This document shows positions 6,899 to 9,004 of a DNA stretch of 9,004 bases, in pieces. Every line of letters begins with the position of its first letter. The stretch's first letter is position 1. A program made the translations under genes and the position numbers. Origin of the DNA: DASPUI01 sp035622995 (lineage in GTDB: Bacteria; Verrucomicrobiota; Verrucomicrobiia; Chthoniobacterales; UBA10450); the NCBI GenBank assembly GCA_035622995.1, contig DASPUI010000146.1, positions 1 through 9,004 on the forward strand. Direction: 5' to 3'. The notes below the pieces were generated by a model. It saw only the letters and a program-made list of their open reading frames with translations, searched no databases and was not told where the DNA came from.

Positions 6899-7612
6899 TT
6901 AACTTTTTGAATTTGGTTTTTTTTGCGACGCCGCCTCCGGGGCGTTGATTTTCTCGTCCGGTTTCGCCTTTTCGATTTCGTTTTTGGGCACGTAATTCTT
7001 CCAATCGACGGTAACGAAATGCCACCACTCGATACGCAGGCCGTAAAACCTGTTCGCACCCATCGCGACCTGCAGCAGGCGCAAATGGGATTCTACTGCG
7101 GGATCGCTGCCATGATAATACATCGCAGCCTGCGGGGTGAATTCGTCGAAACCAGTTGGCATGCTGATTTCGTGGCCCCACAGATCGACCAGCGTCGCAT
7201 CCACTGCAACGCCCCAGGAATGCAGCGACCCAATGCCTCCTTCGGGATTGGTTACGTAATCGCCCTTGTGCGCCAGTTGCCAGAGAAGTTCCTGAGCTAC
7301 CCGTGGCCGATAGGCGTCCCAAATTTTCAGTCCACAATCATAATTTCGCAGAAACTTTTGCGCCCCGGCCAATTGCTGGGCCACGCTCGGAAGAACCCAT
7401 GCACGCATTCCAGGGGAATACAAAGCGCGACCGGTGACATTTTTGGCGGTGGCATAACGAAGGTCGACCACGATCGTGGGCGCGACCGATCTTATTTCGA
7501 CCAGGTCGGGGTTCGCTTCGAGCCGCTGCCCAATAAACAAGAACAAGACGAACATGACGGACGACCCTGATTTCTGGATTCGACTTGGACCGATTGTGGG
7601 AAATGAAATCAT
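6899..7612 (-). CDS. Exported D-alanyl-D-alanine dipeptidase (VanX/DdpX, peptidase M15D)
   Basis: The 237-residue product is a zinc dipeptidase of the M15D family, which hydrolyses D-Ala-D-Ala. All catalytic residues are in place: DAYRP (99-103, R102 matching the transition-state arginine of VanX), SLHSWGVAVD (129-138, zinc ligands H131 and D138) and EWWHF (195-199, catalytic Glu195 and zinc ligand H198). The spacing H-7-D, 60 residues to the last His, is nearly that of VanX. Unlike cytoplasmic VanX, it has a basic N-terminus followed by a hydrophobic run (about 18-28) and LEAN, so export across the inner membrane is likely. A start at residue 20 (7555) is possible but would lose the basic region. 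The Lys/Pro-rich tail (about 210-237) is extra. It is probably for peptidoglycan-derived dipeptide turnover rather than vancomycin resistance, since no vanH, vanA or vanRS is present. Neighbours are 22 bases upstream and 1 base downstream. Confidence 0.9.
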   Translation of the reverse strand: MISFPTIGPSRIQKSGSSVMFVLFLFIGQRLEANPDLVEIRSVAPTIVVDLRYATAKNVTGRALYSPGMRAWVLPSVAQQLAGAQKFLRNYDCGLKIWDAYRPRVAQELLWQLAHKGDYVTNPEGGIGSLHSWGVAVDATLVDLWGHEISMPTGFDEFTPQAAMYYHGSDPAVESHLRLLQVAMGANRFYGLRIEWWHFVTVDWKNYVPKNEIEKAKPDEKINAPEAASQKKPNSKS

Positions 7613-7634
7613 CTGAAGAAATTAACCTGCGGGA

Positions 7635-9004
7635 TCAGTTTCCAGCGACTGCAGAGTTGACGTCCGATTTGGCAATCCGCTGCAGTAAACTGCGCGCGCT
7701 GTCTTCCGGGACGATTATACGCACTTCCAAATCTGTTCCTTGTCTCGAAATGTCGGGTGGCTGTTTGTAAAGCAGGAGTTCGGAGTCTTGCAAATGTAGC
7801 CAACGCTGGGGCTCATCATGGAGTTGGCGCGCGAACTGCCCGGCGCTATCGACTGATTTCATTTTCAAAAGCAACCGCGCTTTTACTGGATTTTGGAGCG
7901 TCAAGGCAAGCCCGAGCAGCTGGGAATTGTTTAACAACTCCGGCGCAAAGATTGGATGAAAAACGCGAGAGAGATCGGGCGGATTTCGAGAGATCAGGCG
8001 CAAAGCGCTTTCTCGGTCGAGCGCTTGAAAGCGATCGAACAGTTGGCCGGTTATCTTGAGATCGACATTCATTCCCAGCCGGACGCGAACCAACTCATCC
8101 ACTTCGGGCGCCGCGCCAATCGCAATCGTATTTGGGCCGACGCGCGCCAGAGCCAGATCCGGCCGTTCCCAAACCGCCAGTCCGCCAATGTCGCGGCGTT
8201 GAAATGCATTGTCACGATCGACCGCCTGAATTACTCGCGACAGATCGCCCCGCGTTTCGACCAAAAAGAATTCACGAATTGCCCCGGCCTCATTGCTGGT
8301 TGCGGCGCGGGTTATTCGAACGGTATCGCGCCCGAGATTTAGGACTGGCGTGCGCGCTGCGCTGCCAACCAGGCCGTTCCAGACGTTTTGCCAGGCGTCT
8401 GGCTGATCTTTTCGCCAGCGCTTCGGCAAATCAGCGCGATCGAATTCGTCACTATTGATCGATAAAATTTCATCTGTTTCTTGCGGCAACCATTCCCGGC
8501 TGCGCGGCGATTTGAAAAACAGGGCCAGTCCAATGAGCGAAAGCACAACCACCGAGATAATGCTGAAATAGAACTGCCGGAGTTCCTGCTTATCGATTTT
8601 GCTGGAGAGGAGTGCGAGTTCGGCCGTGTGCTGGAGGTGCCGGTCCACGGCAGTCCGATGACGCTGCACCTCAGTCAGCAGATGGGGAGCATTCGGCGGC
8701 GCGATTCCCTGGGAGCCGAGATGCCGCCCGATATTTAAGTAAGCAGGATTTTTGCGCTCTTCCACCACCTGATGGTGCGTGCGCGCTTCGCTGAGGGATT
8801 CCTGTTGGGTCCGAATGTTTTCGCTCAATCCGCGATCTCGCGCTTCAAATTCTGCTCGCGTCCGCTCGATTTTTTTCTCAATCCCGGCCAGCTCTTCTTC
8901 CGCAGCGGCCAATTTTGCCTTGGCCAAACGGCACGCCTCGGCGCTGCCCAGTTGCGCGCGCACCAGTTCGGCGCGCTCTTCCGGCAAACGAACACGCCGG
9001 GCGG
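7635..9004 (-). CDS. Coiled-coil, single-TM membrane protein of unknown function (N-terminus cut off)
   Basis: The frame is open to the right edge, so the N-terminus is probably outside the window; the first possible start inside is a TTG at 8987 and no ATG precedes the membrane helix. Numbered from that TTG (450 residues), residues 1-75 are rich in Ala, Glu, Lys and Arg in heptad-like order and should form a coiled coil. A second helical segment lies at about 100-136, followed by one membrane helix (about 140-158, with the sequence SIISVVVLSLIGLALFF at its core). Residues 160-450 form a soluble alpha/beta domain, presumably outside the cytoplasm, with no motif I recognise. Patterns such as FFLVETRGDLS...GGLAVWERPD...NTIAIGAAPEVDELV recall proteins of DUF3352-like type, an impression only. 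It precedes the dipeptidase by 22 bases and may belong to the same operon, hinting at an envelope role. Confidence 0.75.
   Translation of the reverse strand, partial: ARRVRLPEERAELVRAQLGSAEACRLAKAKLAAAEEELAGIEKKIERTRAEFEARDRGLSENIRTQQESLSEARTHHQVVEERKNPAYLNIGRHLGSQGIAPPNAPHLLTEVQRHRTAVDRHLQHTAELALLSSKIDKQELRQFYFSIISVVVLSLIGLALFFKSPRSREWLPQETDEILSINSDEFDRADLPKRWRKDQPDAWQNVWNGLVGSAARTPVLNLGRDTVRITRAATSNEAGAIREFFLVETRGDLSRVIQAVDRDNAFQRRDIGGLAVWERPDLALARVGPNTIAIGAAPEVDELVRVRLGMNVDLKITGQLFDRFQALDRESALRLISRNPPDLSRVFHPIFAPELLNNSQLLGLALTLQNPVKARLLLKMKSVDSAGQFARQLHDEPQRWLHLQDSELLLYKQPPDISRQGTDLEVRIIVPEDSARSLLQRIAKSDVNSAVAGN

Noticed and set aside
6898..7059. Longer start for the four-TM protein, adding 54 residues
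   Set aside because: The added part is a run of Arg and Lys codons read from the dipeptidase gene in another frame. The ATG one base after the dipeptidase stop is the natural start.
6899..7612. Vancomycin-resistance gene vanX
   Set aside because: The protein belongs to the same family, but it has a signal sequence and there is no vanH, D-Ala-D-Lac ligase or vanRS in the window. A peptidoglycan turnover role is more likely.
1..9004. A CRISPR array, transposon, prophage or defence island
   Set aside because: I found no spaced direct repeats, no terminal inverted repeats, no transposase, integrase or nuclease-type genes, and no tRNA or rRNA. The genes look like ordinary chromosomal ones.

Overview
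The window is a gene-dense stretch of bacterial chromosome of moderate GC content (mid-50s by eye). It has no rRNA, tRNA, CRISPR array, insertion sequence or phage gene that I can recognise. Several products point to a two-membrane (diderm) heterotroph: a Tat-exported phosphoesterase, a Sec-exported protein with TonB C-terminal-like domains and an exported D-Ala-D-Ala dipeptidase. Overall flavour (housekeeping genes mixed with lineage-specific exported proteins, few strong Shine-Dalgarno sites) makes me lean towards a soil-type Verrucomicrobiota-like organism. No marker gene here proves that.

Layout. The window opens inside a leftward FAD-linked oxidoreductase (1-341, C-terminal part missing). 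A 71-base divergent intergenic region (342-412) separates it from a rightward run of five genes: a Tat-exported metallophosphoesterase/5'-nucleotidase-like protein (413-2050), a secreted protein with two TonB-C-like repeats (2105-2863), a 3-methyladenine DNA glycosylase (2905-3513), the tRNA 2-thiouridylase MnmA (3519-4631) and CutA (4635-4952). The last three are spaced 5 and 3 bases apart and almost certainly form one transcription unit. The first two are spaced 54 and 41 bases and may belong to it.

The right half is entirely leftward and meets cutA tail to tail with an 8-base overlap. In transcription order it holds a coiled-coil/single-TM membrane protein of unknown function (9004-7635, N-terminus outside the window), a VanX/DdpX-family D-Ala-D-Ala dipeptidase (7612-6899), a four-TM small membrane protein (6897-6391) and an APC-superfamily amino acid permease (6363-4945). 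Gaps are 22, 1 and 27 bases, so this looks like an operon. A plausible but unproven theme is turnover of peptidoglycan-derived D-Ala-D-Ala outside the cytoplasm, followed by amino acid uptake through the permease.

No stretch above 300 bases lacks a gene. Most of the window is ordinary. The points that deserve a second look are the altered nucleotide-binding motifs in the Tat-exported phosphoesterase, the internally duplicated TonB-C-like protein, the uncharacterised coiled-coil membrane protein with its dipeptidase-permease neighbourhood, and an apparent excess of GATC sites.
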